Positions 15,669 through 24,220 of a DNA stretch of 64,000 bases are shown here, piece by piece. Made by a program: the position numbers and the translations under genes. Below the pieces are notes generated by a model. The model searched no databases. It was not told the origin of the DNA and saw nothing but the letters and a program-made list of their open reading frames with translations. The first letter of the stretch is position 1. Each line of letters starts with the position of its first letter. Source of the DNA: Nocardiopsis composta (lineage in GTDB: Bacteria; Actinomycetota; Actinomycetes; Streptosporangiales; Streptosporangiaceae); contig NZ_JACHDB010000002.1 of NCBI RefSeq assembly GCF_014200805.1, positions 1,240,001-1,304,000 on the forward strand, in the 5' to 3' direction.

Positions 15669-17305
15669 CGCCGATGAACGCGTCGGACACCGGCGGGCGG
15701 GGGCAACGCCCTACCCGTCTCCCACCACCACCCTCAACGGGGCCCCTCCGGGGCGCTGAACCTCCTACCCGTCTCCCACCACCACCCTCAACGGGGCCCC
15801 TCCGGGGCGCTGAACCTCCTACCCGTCTCCCACCACCACCCTCAACGGGGCCCCTCCGGGGCGCCGAGCCTCCCGCCCTCGCCGCGGTCGACCTCGGGGC
15901 CACCAGCGGCCGGGTGGTCCTCGGCCGCCTCGACGCCGGCCGGCTCAGCCTGGAGCAGGTCGCCCGGTTCCCCAACACGCCCGTGCGCTTCACCGAGGGG
16001 CGGACCGAAGGGTTGCACTGGAACATCCAGGCGCTCTACGGGGAGATCGAGGAGGGGCTGCGCCGGGCGCTCCGGTCGGCCCCCGGCCTGAGCAGCATCG
16101 GGATCGACGCGTGGGCGGTGGACTACGCGCTGCTGCGCGGCGGCCGCATGCTGGGGGTGCCCTACCACTACCGGGACCCGCGCTCCTCCCGCGGCGTGCG
16201 GCTGGTGCACGCCGAGGCGGACGCCGCCGAGCTCTTCTCCCGGAACGGCCTGCAGCACCTCGACTTCAACACGGTCTTCCAGCTGGCGGCCGAGCGCGAG
16301 TCCGGCTTTCTCGACCTGGCCGACCGCCTCCTCCTGGTCCCGGACCTGATCGCCTACTGGCTCACCGGGCGCGCCTGCACGGAGGCGACCAACGCCTCGA
16401 CCACCGGGCTGCTCTCGGTGACCGGACGCTCCTGGGACACCGGCCTGATGCGCCGGCTGGGGTATCCGGCCGGGATCTTCGCCGATCTGGTCCGGCCGGG
16501 GGAGCCGGTCGGCGCGCTCACCGCCGAGGTCGCCGGGCGCCTCGGCGCGGCCGGGGGAGGGGTGCGGGTCACGGCGGTCGGATCGCACGACACGGCCTCG
16601 GCGGTGGCCGCGGTGCCGTTCGCCTCCGCCGACGCCGCCTACATCTCCTCGGGGACGTGGTCGCTGGTCGGCCTCGAACTCGACGCCCCGGTCCTCACCG
16701 CGGAGGCGCAGCGGGCGAACTTCACCAACGAGGGCGGCGTCGACGGGCGGGTCCGGTTCCTGCGCAACGTCTCCGGCCTGTGGCTGCTCAGCGAGTCCGT
16801 GCGGACCTGGCGGGACGGCCGGGCCGGGGACGACTCCGACCTCCGGGGGCTCCTCGCCGAAGCCGCGGCGGTGGACGGCGGGGTCCCCGTCTTCGACGTG
16901 GCGGACGAGCGCTTCCTCCCGCCGGGGGACATGCCCTCCCGGATCCGGGACTGGTGTGCGGAGCGCGGCGTCCGCCCGCCGCGGTCGCGGCCCGAGGTGG
17001 TCCGCAGCATCCTGGAGTCGCTGGCCGCGGCCTACGCCGAGGCGATCGAGGAGGCCGAGAAGCTGTCCGGGCGCAAGGCCGGGGTCGTCCACGTCGTCGG
17101 GGGCGGCTCGCAGAACGCCCTGCTGTGCGGGCTCACCGCCCGCCGCACCGGCAGGCGGGTCGTCGCCGGCCCCGTCGAGGCGACCGCCATCGGCAACCTC
17201 CTCGTCCAGGCCCGCTCCGCCGGACTGGTCCCTCCCGAGTCGACCCTGGAGGACCTCCGCGCCATCGTCCGGGACTCCTTCCCGGTCGCGGTCTACGACC
17301 CCTGA
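15665..17305 (+). CDS. rhaB: L-rhamnulokinase with a repeated proline-rich N-terminus
   Basis: A FGGY-family carbohydrate kinase, 546 residues from the GTG at 15665 (GTGA overlap with the previous stop) or 543 from the ATG at 15674. Neither has a clear ribosome-binding site. The kinase core starts only at about residue 70 with LAAVDLGATSGRVVLG (phosphate 1 motif). Later motifs are GSHDTASAVAAVP, SSGTWSLVG, NEGGVDGRVRFLRNVSGLW and the ATP-binding VHVVGGGSQNALLC. It phosphorylates L-rhamnulose to rhamnulose-1-phosphate for the preceding enzyme. Family members are about 480 residues long. The extra segment consists of three 18-residue copies of PTRLPPPPSTGPLRGAEP, encoded by tandem DNA repeats with atypical CCA and TCA codons. 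Confidence 0.9.
   Translation: MTPMNASDTGGRGQRPTRLPPPPSTGPLRGAEPPTRLPPPPSTGPLRGAEPPTRLPPPPSTGPLRGAEPPALAAVDLGATSGRVVLGRLDAGRLSLEQVARFPNTPVRFTEGRTEGLHWNIQALYGEIEEGLRRALRSAPGLSSIGIDAWAVDYALLRGGRMLGVPYHYRDPRSSRGVRLVHAEADAAELFSRNGLQHLDFNTVFQLAAERESGFLDLADRLLLVPDLIAYWLTGRACTEATNASTTGLLSVTGRSWDTGLMRRLGYPAGIFADLVRPGEPVGALTAEVAGRLGAAGGGVRVTAVGSHDTASAVAAVPFASADAAYISSGTWSLVGLELDAPVLTAEAQRANFTNEGGVDGRVRFLRNVSGLWLLSESVRTWRDGRAGDDSDLRGLLAEAAAVDGGVPVFDVADERFLPPGDMPSRIRDWCAERGVRPPRSRPEVVRSILESLAAAYAEAIEEAEKLSGRKAGVVHVVGGGSQNALLCGLTARRTGRRVVAGPVEATAIGNLLVQARSAGLVPPESTLEDLRAIVRDSFPVAVYDP
15710..15871 (+). repeat. Three 54-bp tandem repeats inside the kinase gene
   Basis: Copies lie at 15710-15763, 15764-15817 and 15818-15871. 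The first two are identical and the third differs only near its end. Because 54 is a multiple of three, each copy adds 18 residues without changing frame. Each unit contains the self-complementary GGGGCCCC followed by CCGGGG, which could promote slippage. No in-frame start codon follows the array before the kinase core, so it must be translated unless the start was lost. Confidence 0.95.
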
Positions 17306-17348
17306 CCGGTGGGCGATCTCCGGGCCGGACCCCTCACCGGGCCGCTCC

Positions 17349-17377
17349 GGGGCCGCGGGACCGGACCCCGCGGCCCC
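17349..17377. terminator. Terminator of the rhamnose operon
   Basis: A perfect 11-bp stem, GGGGCCGCGGG pairing with CCCGCGGCCCC around a 7-nt loop, lies between the convergent kinase gene and ABC permease gene. Confidence 0.7.
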
Positions 17378-17436
17378 GGAGCCCGGACAGGGCCCGGGCC
17401 GGCTCCCGGCGCGGACCTCCGGGGCAGGGGCCGGCC

Positions 17437-18342
17437 CTACCGGCCGCCCAGGCCGGTGGTGGCGACGCTGTCCACGATCTGCCGCTGGAACAGCATGAAC
17501 ACGATCACCATCGGCGCCGCGGCCACCATGGACGCGGCCAGCTGCGAGGCGTAGAACGTCCCGTAGGAGTCCAGGATGTTCGGGACGCCCACGGGCAGCG
17601 TCATCAGCGCCGGGTCGGTCGTGACGATGAACGGCCACAGGTAGTTGTTCCAGGCGGTGATGAACACGAAGATCGACGCCGCGGCGAGGATGGGCCGCGA
17701 CAGCGGCATGATCACCGAGACGAACAGCCGCCCGTACGACGCCCCGTCCATCCGGGCCGCCTCGTCCAGCTCGCGCGGCACCGCGTCGAAGAACCTCTTG
17801 AGCACGAACACGATGACCGGCGCCACCAGCTGCGGCAGGATCACCGCCGGGTGGGTGTCGACCAGGTCCAGCCACACCATCTGCCGGAACAGCGGCACGA
17901 TGAGCAGCTGCGGCGGAACCACGATCGCCGCGACCGTGAAGGCGGTCAGCGCCGTGCGGCCCCGGAAGTCCATCCGCGACATGGCGAAGGCCGCCGGGGC
18001 CGCCACCGCGATCGTGAACAGGGTGACCAGCACGGCGATGACCAGGCTGTTGAACATCCACATCTGGATGTTGCCGGCCGCGAACAGGCCGCGGTACTGC
18101 TCAAGGGTGAAGCCGCTCTCGGGGACCAGGGCCGGCGGCAGCGCGACCGCGTCCCCCTCGGTCTTGAAGGAGGTGATCAGCGCCCACACCATGGGGGCCA
18201 GCCACAGCGCCGCGAGGGCCGCCAGCGCCGACATGGCGGCGATCCGCGGTCCGCGCCCCCCGCCCAGTATCAGGTCGCGCCGCCTGGCGCGGTCGCGGGC
18301 CGCCTCGGCCCGCCGCGCGGAACGGATGCTCTGCGCTGCCAT
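17437..18342 (-). CDS. Carbohydrate ABC transporter permease, MalG/UgpE type
   Basis: A 301-residue membrane protein with about six transmembrane segments after a basic N-terminus. The EAA-loop region reads LDEAARMDGASYGRLFVSVIMPLSRP, the interaction site for the ATPase, and the sequence ends in the usual QRQIVDSVATTGLGGR-like tail with GA(T)-rich core. It follows the partner permease by a 1-bp gap. No ATPase gene is present in this operon, so the importer probably uses a shared MsiK-type ATPase encoded elsewhere, as is usual in actinomycetes. Terminal gene of the GH2 operon. Confidence 0.9.
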   Translation of the reverse strand: MAAQSIRSARRAEAARDRARRRDLILGGGRGPRIAAMSALAALAALWLAPMVWALITSFKTEGDAVALPPALVPESGFTLEQYRGLFAAGNIQMWMFNSLVIAVLVTLFTIAVAAPAAFAMSRMDFRGRTALTAFTVAAIVVPPQLLIVPLFRQMVWLDLVDTHPAVILPQLVAPVIVFVLKRFFDAVPRELDEAARMDGASYGRLFVSVIMPLSRPILAAASIFVFITAWNNYLWPFIVTTDPALMTLPVGVPNILDSYGTFYASQLAASMVAAAPMVIVFMLFQRQIVDSVATTGLGGR

Positions 18343-18343
18343 G

Positions 18344-19291
18344 TCAGCCCTTTCTCCGCGCGCTGATCCACAACTGGAGGGCGGCGACGCCGAGGACGAG
18401 GGCCAGGAAGAGGTAGGAGACGGCGGCGCCGTATCCGAACCGGTAGCCGGTGAACCCCACGTCGTAGATGTAGAGCAGCAGCGAGCGGGTCGCCTCGCCC
18501 GGGCCGCCCCCGGTCAGCAGGTAGATCTGGTCGAAGACCTTCAGCGAGGCCAGCACCTGCAGCAGCAGGACGACCGCCGTGGTGCCCCGCAGCTGGGGGA
18601 GGGTGACGTGGCGCAGCCGGGCCCACGCCCCCGCGCCGTCCAGCGCGGCGGCCTCGTACAGGTGGCCGGGGATCGACTGCAGGGCGGCCAGGTACAGCAG
18701 GAAGTTGAACCCGACCGTCCACCACACCGTGGTCAGGACCACCGACCACATCGCCGTGCTCTCGTCGGTCAGCCAGCCCAGGCCCTCCGCCCCGAAGAGC
18801 CCCAGCGCCTGGTTGAGCAGGCCGAAGTCCTCCACGTACAGGAAGTTCCACACCAGCACCACGGTGGCCACCGGCAGCAGGAACGGCAGGAAGAACGACA
18901 GCCGCCACAGCCACTGCCCGGGCAGCCCGGTCTGCACCAGGACCGCCATGGCCAGCGCGATCACCACCAGGGGGACGGTGGTGAGGAGGGTGAACAGGAC
19001 GGTGTTGCCCAGGGTCCGCCACACCAGCGGGTCGCCCAGCGCCTCGGCGTAGTTCTCCGCTCCGACGAACGCTCCGCCCGCCCCGTTGAGGGCGATGTCG
19101 GTGAAGCTCATCCACAGCCCGCTCAGCAGCGGCCAGACCAGGAACAGCGTGTACACCAGGAGGAAGGGCAGCAGGAACGGCGCAGGGGAGTCGGCGGAGC
19201 GCCGCCACAGGCGCCGCACGGCGCCGGGGAGCCCTGGCGGAGGGCCGCCCTCCGCGCGAGGGCGGGCGGGGGCGCCGGCCGGCGCGCTCAT
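18344..19291 (-). CDS. Carbohydrate ABC transporter permease, MalF/UgpA type
   Basis: A 315-residue membrane permease. A hydrophobic first helix (PFLLPFLLVYTLFLVWPLLSG) is followed by further membrane segments and the EAA loop LYEAAALDGAGAWARLRHVTLPQL. The C-terminal segment FGYGAAVSYLFLALVL is family-typical. Its start overlaps the stop of the binding-protein gene (19288-19291, ATGA). It forms a heterodimer with the MalG-type protein downstream. Confidence 0.9.
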   Translation of the reverse strand: MSAPAGAPARPRAEGGPPPGLPGAVRRLWRRSADSPAPFLLPFLLVYTLFLVWPLLSGLWMSFTDIALNGAGGAFVGAENYAEALGDPLVWRTLGNTVLFTLLTTVPLVVIALAMAVLVQTGLPGQWLWRLSFFLPFLLPVATVVLVWNFLYVEDFGLLNQALGLFGAEGLGWLTDESTAMWSVVLTTVWWTVGFNFLLYLAALQSIPGHLYEAAALDGAGAWARLRHVTLPQLRGTTAVVLLLQVLASLKVFDQIYLLTGGGPGEATRSLLLYIYDVGFTGYRFGYGAAVSYLFLALVLGVAALQLWISARRKG

Positions 19292-20643
19292 CGCGCACCT
19301 CCCGGGTTGGTCCGGGCGGCCCAGGAGTCCAGGGTCCGCTCCAGGTGCTCCACCGCCGCCTCGGGCCCGTCACCGCTCAGGGCGGTGCGCAGCGCCTCGC
19401 TCACGTCCGAGTGGAACTGCGATCCGGCCCCGGCGAACCAGGCCTCGGGGTCGAGCACCGGGGTCTCGCCGGCGGCCGCGTAGTCCGCCTGCGGCTTCAG
19501 CGCCAGGTACTCCGAGGACCGCGCGACCGGCGAGTAGGCCGGGATGTGGCCGGCCTCGCCCCAGGTCAGGCTGTTGCGCACCATGAGCGCGACGAACTCG
19601 TGGGCGGCGCGCGTCCGCTCCGGGCCGGGGTCCCCCTGGCGGGGCAGCACGAAGGCGTGGGAGTCGGCGTAGCCGCCGGGCCGGTCGAAGACGGTGGGGA
19701 ACGGCGCCGCCCCCAGGTCCTCCACGTGCTCCAGCAGGTAGGGCAGCTCCCACTCGCCGCAGATGAGCATCGCCGAGCGCCCGGAGGCGAAGGCCGCCAG
19801 GGCGGTGGGGTAGGTGAGGTCCGGTTCCGAGGTCCGGCCGTCGAACAGGTCGGCGAGGAAGGCGTAGACGCGCAGCGCCGCGTCGCGGTCGAGCCCGGCC
19901 GGCCCGCCCTCGGGCAGGTCCAGGGAGGCCCCGGTCTGGTTGTACAGCATCCAGAACAGCCGCCACCCCTGGGAGTCGTCGTTGACGTGCCCGAAGGAGA
20001 CGCCGCTGCCGCCCCCGGCCTCGGCCAGCGCCCGGGAGGCCTGGAGGAACCCCTCGGGGGAGTCCATCCCGGTCAGCCGGCCGTCCCCGTCGAGCAGCCC
20101 GGCCCGGTCGGCCGCCCCGGTGTCGTAGAAGACGATCACCGGGTGGGTGTCCAGCGGCACCGCGTAGACGTCGCCGTCGTGGACGCCGCGCTCCCACAGG
20201 CCGGGAACGAAGTCCTCGGCGGTGACCCCGAACTCGGCCAGCAGGTCCGGGTCGAAGGGCTCGAGCAGGCCGCCGGGGGCGTAACCGGGCAGGCGGGACA
20301 GGTGCAGCACGGCGGTCTCGGGCGCGCGCCCGCCCACCGAGGCCACCGCCAGCTTGGTGTAGTAGGGCGGCCCCCAGGCCAGCGTGCTGGGGGTGACGCG
20401 CAGGTGCGGGGCCTGCGCGTGCACCGCGTCCAGCATGGTCTCCACCCGGGCGCCGTCGCCGCCCTGGAACAGGCTCCAGAACCGCACCTCCGTCGTGGAG
20501 CCCGGGCCTGGGCCGGGGGCGCAGCCGGAGGCGCCCAGGGCCGATCCCAGGGCGAGGGCCCCCGTGCCCAGGAGCAGGCGGCGCCGGGAGAGCAGGGGAG
20601 GGGAACCGGTCTGCGGATCGGCCCTGTGCGGTGGGTGCGGCAT
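19288..20643 (-). CDS. Sugar ABC transporter substrate-binding lipoprotein
   Basis: A 451-residue extracellular solute-binding protein (family 1). The N-terminus has SRRRLLLGTGALALGSALG then a lipobox with Cys in GASGCAPG, so it is probably a Tat-exported lipoprotein. TEVRFWSLFQGGDG opens the mature domain, and later segments such as GVHDGDVYAVPLDTHPVIVFYDT are typical of sugar-binding proteins. The ATG at 20643 was chosen because it precedes the signal sequence directly. It lies between the GH2 gene and the permeases; the likely ligand is the substrate or product of that glycosidase. Confidence 0.88.
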   Translation of the reverse strand: MPHPPHRADPQTGSPPLLSRRRLLLGTGALALGSALGASGCAPGPGPGSTTEVRFWSLFQGGDGARVETMLDAVHAQAPHLRVTPSTLAWGPPYYTKLAVASVGGRAPETAVLHLSRLPGYAPGGLLEPFDPDLLAEFGVTAEDFVPGLWERGVHDGDVYAVPLDTHPVIVFYDTGAADRAGLLDGDGRLTGMDSPEGFLQASRALAEAGGGSGVSFGHVNDDSQGWRLFWMLYNQTGASLDLPEGGPAGLDRDAALRVYAFLADLFDGRTSEPDLTYPTALAAFASGRSAMLICGEWELPYLLEHVEDLGAAPFPTVFDRPGGYADSHAFVLPRQGDPGPERTRAAHEFVALMVRNSLTWGEAGHIPAYSPVARSSEYLALKPQADYAAAGETPVLDPEAWFAGAGSQFHSDVSEALRTALSGDGPEAAVEHLERTLDSWAARTNPGGAR

Positions 20644-20711
20644 CGGCGGCCTCCAAGGGGACGGGAGGAAGGGGGAGGGGAGGGCCCGGGGCGGGCCCCG
20701 AGGGGCGCTTC

Positions 20712-22556
20712 TCACCGGGGCGGGAGGCCGCCCTTCTCGTAGGCGGCCGTCCTGCGCTGCGCGGCCGCGATGCGGGCGGTGTCGAGCTTTTCGCTCCGGT
20801 CGAACCGGTAGACGCCGTTGCGCTCCTGGAACACGTCGGTGAGCTGGGTGTAGCAGTAGCCGAACATGTCCGGGTCCTCCAGCAGCACCCCCGTCAGGCC
20901 CTCGAAGCGGGTGTAGAACTCCTCCGGGGTCCGCGGGTCGTCGCCGTACCCCCACGAGTGCTCGCCGCCGGCGGCGCCGGGGTCCCAGCGGATCCCGCCG
21001 AACTCGCTGCAGAAGTAGGGCTGCCCGCGGTAGGGCACCGACCAGTCGCGGCCGTCCTCCCCGCGGTTGACGTGGGGGGCGTCCTCGGCCAGGCCGCGCA
21101 TCTGCTCCCGGAACGCCTCGGGGTCCTGCTCGTAGCTGTGCGAGTCGTAGACGTCGGTCTCGGGGACCCGGTGGGAGTAGCCGGAGGCGTCCAGCACCGG
21201 GCGGGAGGGGTCGATCGCCTTGGTGGCGAGGAACATCGCCCGGGTCACGTCGTCCAGGGCGGTGAAGCGGTCGTGCAGCCGCTGGAAGGTCTCGTTGAGC
21301 GGGCACCAGCCGATGACGCTGGGGTGGGAGTAGTCGCGCTCCACGGCCTCCGACCACTGGGCCGGGTAGGAGGCGTCCGGCCGCTGGTTGTCGTCGGCCG
21401 GGCCCCCGCCGGCCGCGCACCCCCAGTCGGCGAACTCGCCCCAGACCAGGTAGCCGAGCCGGTCGGCGTGGTACAGGAAGCGCTCCTCGAAGACCTTCTG
21501 GTGCAGGCGGGCCCCGTTGAACCCGGCCCGCCGGGCCAGCTCGATGTCGCGCACCAGGGCGGCGTCGTCGGGGGCGGTCATCAGCCCGTCGGGGTAGTAG
21601 CCCTGGTCCAGGACCAGGCGCTGGAAGACGCGCCGGCCGTTGATCAGGATCGCCTTGCCGCGAATGGAGACCGACCGCAGGCCCGCGTAGGAGCCGGCCC
21701 GGTCCACCGTCCGGCCCTGGGCGTCGAGCAGCTCCAGGCGGAGCGTGTACAGGTGGGGGTCCTCAGGTGACCAGGCGCGGCGCCGCTCCTCGGGCACCGG
21801 CAGGGTCAGCCGGGGCGCGGTGTCGAGGTCGGCGCGCGCCTCGGCCGCGGAGACCTCGCCGTCCCCGTCCTCCAGGACGGCGCGCACCCGCAGGCCCTCG
21901 CCGGTCCGGGACAGCGGCAGGCACAGGTGGAACGCCCCGTTGGCCAGGTCCGGGGTGATGCGGGGGCGCCGCAGATGGGCGTCGGGGACCGGTTCCATCC
22001 ACACGGTCTGCCAGATCCCGGTGGTGCGCGTGTAGTGGCACCCGGAGTTGGCGTACCAGGTGGCCTGCTTGCCGCGGGCCTGGGGGCCGTGCCTGCTGTC
22101 GCGGGCGCGCACGACCACCGCGGCCTCTTCGCCGGGGCCGGCGACCCCGGCCAGGTCGGCGGTGAAGGGGGTGAACCCGCCGCGGTGCCGGGCGACCTCG
22201 ACGCCGTTCACCCACACCGTGGCGTCGTGGTCGACCGCCTGGAAGTGCAGCAGGACGCGCCGGCCGGTCCATGCCGCGGGGATGCGGACGGTGCGCCGGT
22301 ACCAGACCGCCTCCATGAAGTCGGTGTCGCCCACGCCGGACAGCTCCGACTCCGGGCAGAAGGGGACGGTGATGGCGCCGGAGAGCCCGGCGCCGGCGAG
22401 CCCGCGCTCCAGGCCGCTGTCGCCGCGGTCGATCTCGAACTCCCAGGGGCCGTTGAGGCACAGCCACTCGGGCCGGGTGAACTGCGGGCGCGGGTACTCG
22501 GGGCGGGGAACGGCGGTGGGACCGCCCTCGTGCTGCGGCTGGGTCTGCGTCGGCAC
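20712..22556 (-). CDS. Glycoside hydrolase family 2 protein (beta-galactosidase/glucuronidase-like)
   Basis: A 614-residue cytoplasmic enzyme without a signal peptide. The domain order is a sugar-binding jelly roll (DFMEAVWYRRTVRIP, LLHFQAVDHDATVWVNG), an Ig-like domain, and a catalytic TIM barrel. The acid/base Glu lies in GWCPLNETF at about residue 422 and the nucleophile Glu in PYFCSEFGG at about 516, so it should be active. It heads an operon with an ABC importer and faces a divergent LacI gene. The sequence does not distinguish beta-galactosidase, beta-mannosidase or beta-glucuronidase activity. The short length lacks the extra domains of LacZ. An upstream GAGAAGGAGAA serves as ribosome-binding site. 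Confidence 0.88.
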   Translation of the reverse strand: MPTQTQPQHEGGPTAVPRPEYPRPQFTRPEWLCLNGPWEFEIDRGDSGLERGLAGAGLSGAITVPFCPESELSGVGDTDFMEAVWYRRTVRIPAAWTGRRVLLHFQAVDHDATVWVNGVEVARHRGGFTPFTADLAGVAGPGEEAAVVVRARDSRHGPQARGKQATWYANSGCHYTRTTGIWQTVWMEPVPDAHLRRPRITPDLANGAFHLCLPLSRTGEGLRVRAVLEDGDGEVSAAEARADLDTAPRLTLPVPEERRRAWSPEDPHLYTLRLELLDAQGRTVDRAGSYAGLRSVSIRGKAILINGRRVFQRLVLDQGYYPDGLMTAPDDAALVRDIELARRAGFNGARLHQKVFEERFLYHADRLGYLVWGEFADWGCAAGGGPADDNQRPDASYPAQWSEAVERDYSHPSVIGWCPLNETFQRLHDRFTALDDVTRAMFLATKAIDPSRPVLDASGYSHRVPETDVYDSHSYEQDPEAFREQMRGLAEDAPHVNRGEDGRDWSVPYRGQPYFCSEFGGIRWDPGAAGGEHSWGYGDDPRTPEEFYTRFEGLTGVLLEDPDMFGYCYTQLTDVFQERNGVYRFDRSEKLDTARIAAAQRRTAAYEKGGLPPR

Positions 22557-22621
22557 GGAGGCCTTCTCCTTCTCGCGGCGCGGCGTCGTGTGACCGGGAT
22601 CACGAGAGATGTCAGCATATT

Positions 22622-22637
22622 TTTACATCGATGTAAA
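22622..22637. promoter_or_regulatory. Perfect 16-bp LacI-type operator
   Basis: TTTACATCGATGTAAA is a perfect palindrome with a central CG, in the AT-rich 160-bp gap between the divergent GH2 gene and LacI gene. It most likely binds the LacI protein encoded at 22721 and controls both directions. Confidence 0.82.
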
Positions 22638-22720
22638 TACCTCGGAGCCAGAACCGGCCGGAACCGCCGAGGGAGTCAAGATCAACGCGAAGGCTAGGAT
22701 GGCGCCGATCGGAGGTGGGC

Positions 22721-23776
22721 GTGGGCACGAGGCCGCGTATCAAGGACGTCGCGCGCCGAGCCGGGGTCTCGGAGAAGACGGTTTCCAACGTCATCAACGA
22801 CTACCCGCACGTCAAGCCCGCGACGCGCGCCGCCGTCGAGGCGGCCATCTCCGAGCTGGGCTACCGGGTCAACCTGGCCGGGCGCCACCTGCGCCGCGGT
22901 GAGACCGGGGTGATCGCGCTGGCCGTTCCCGAACTCGCCATCGGCTACTTCGCCGAACTCGCCGACCTGGTCATCCGGGAGGCCGAGCGCCGCTCGCGCA
23001 CCGTCCTCGTGCACCAGAGCGAGGCCCGCCGCGAACGCGAGGAGTCCGCCCTCGACGGCTTCGGCACCGACTTCGTCGACGGCGTCATCCTCAGCCCGCT
23101 GGCCATGGACGACGCCGCCCTGCAGGCGCACCCCTCCCGGCTGCCGGTGGTGCTCCTGGGCGAGGTGCCCCGCGCCGTCCGGCACGGCCACGTCGCGATC
23201 GACAACGTGGCCGCCGCGCGGGAGGCGACCGAGCACCTGCTCGACGGCGGGAGGAGTCGGATCGCGGTGGTCGGCGGCCGTCCTCCGGGCCGGTCCGGAA
23301 CGGCCGAACTGCGCACCCGGGGGTACCGCGAGGCCCTGGAGGCGAGAGGGCTGGCCTACGACCCCGCACTGGTGCGGCCGGCCCGGCACTTCCACTGGCA
23401 GGACGGAGCGGACCTCGCCGCCGAGCTGATCGCCGCCCCCGGGCCGCCCGACGCCCTGCTGTGCCTGAACGACCCGCTGGCCCTGGGGGCGATGCGCGCA
23501 CTGCACGAGGCCGGGGTGCGGGTCCCCGAGGACGTGGCGGTGGTCGGGTTCGACGACACCGCCGCCGGGCGCTACGCCGTGCCGGGCCTGACCACCGTCG
23601 CCCCGGACAAGCCGGCCCTGGCCCGCGAGGCGGTGCGGCTGCTGCTGGAGGCGGTGGAGGCCCGCCGCGGCGCTCCGGACGCGGCGCCGGGGAGAGGGGA
23701 GGCCGACCGGTCGTCCGGCAAGGTCGTCGTCGGCCATTCCCTCCTCGTCCGGGAGAGCAGCTCCACCGCCGGCTGA
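22721..23776 (+). CDS. LacI-family transcriptional regulator of the GH2 operon
   Basis: A 351-residue regulator. The helix-turn-helix reads IKDVARRAGVSEKTVSNVIND, followed by the hinge AGRHLRRGETGVIALAVPE and a sugar-binding core (GVILSPLAMDD, HVAIDNVAAAREA, VAVVGFDDTAAGR). The GTG at 22721 is favoured because GGAGG sits 5 bases upstream. The in-frame GTG at 22715 overlaps that ribosome-binding site and is less likely. It is divergent from the GH2/ABC operon with a palindromic operator in between. The inducer is probably a glycoside imported by that system. Confidence 0.9.
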   Translation: MGTRPRIKDVARRAGVSEKTVSNVINDYPHVKPATRAAVEAAISELGYRVNLAGRHLRRGETGVIALAVPELAIGYFAELADLVIREAERRSRTVLVHQSEARREREESALDGFGTDFVDGVILSPLAMDDAALQAHPSRLPVVLLGEVPRAVRHGHVAIDNVAAAREATEHLLDGGRSRIAVVGGRPPGRSGTAELRTRGYREALEARGLAYDPALVRPARHFHWQDGADLAAELIAAPGPPDALLCLNDPLALGAMRALHEAGVRVPEDVAVVGFDDTAAGRYAVPGLTTVAPDKPALAREAVRLLLEAVEARRGAPDAAPGRGEADRSSGKVVVGHSLLVRESSSTAG

Positions 23777-24199
23777 GGGGTCCTGCCCCGTCCCGGGCCG
23801 TTCGCCCGCGCGGTGTGCCGGACCCCGACCGCCCCCGGGCCGCCCCCGCCCCCGGGCCGGCCCGCCCCGGCGCCCGCGGCGGGCCGGAACCGCCGCGGTG
23901 CGCGATCGACGCGGGTGCGCACCGCGGCCGCGGGGGACCGGTCCGGTCCGTCCCGCCGACCGGGACGGGAGAGAGGGCGAAGGGCCGCCTGGCCGCCGAA
24001 TGCTCCGGGCCGCTCCGCCGGCGGCGCGCCCGGGGCCGGCGCCCGCGGCGGCCGGGATCGGCGGCCCGGGGGCGGGCGCCCCTCCGGTCCGCCCGCGCCG
24101 CCGGCTCCGCGACCGGGGCCTGCACCACTCGGCCGGCAAGGGCGCGGCGCCCTCCCGGCCCTCGCCGGCATCGCCTGCAGGCCGATCCGCCGGCGCGGA
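23777..24199. other. GC-rich intergenic region
   Basis: About 420 bases lie between convergent LacI and GntR genes. There is no supportable gene. Several hairpins are possible, the best a 9-bp stem GGCGCCCGC at 24038-24046 with GCGGGCGCC at 24072-24080. Confidence 0.4.
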
Positions 24200-24217
24200 C
24201 CCGCCCGATCAGGCGGG
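24200..24217. terminator. Hairpin before the GntR stop
   Basis: A 6-bp stem CCCGCC/GGCGGG with a 6-nt loop is followed on the plus strand by CCTTTA. It lies 3 bp beyond the GntR stop codon and could end transcription in either direction. Confidence 0.45.
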
Positions 24218-24220
24218 CCT

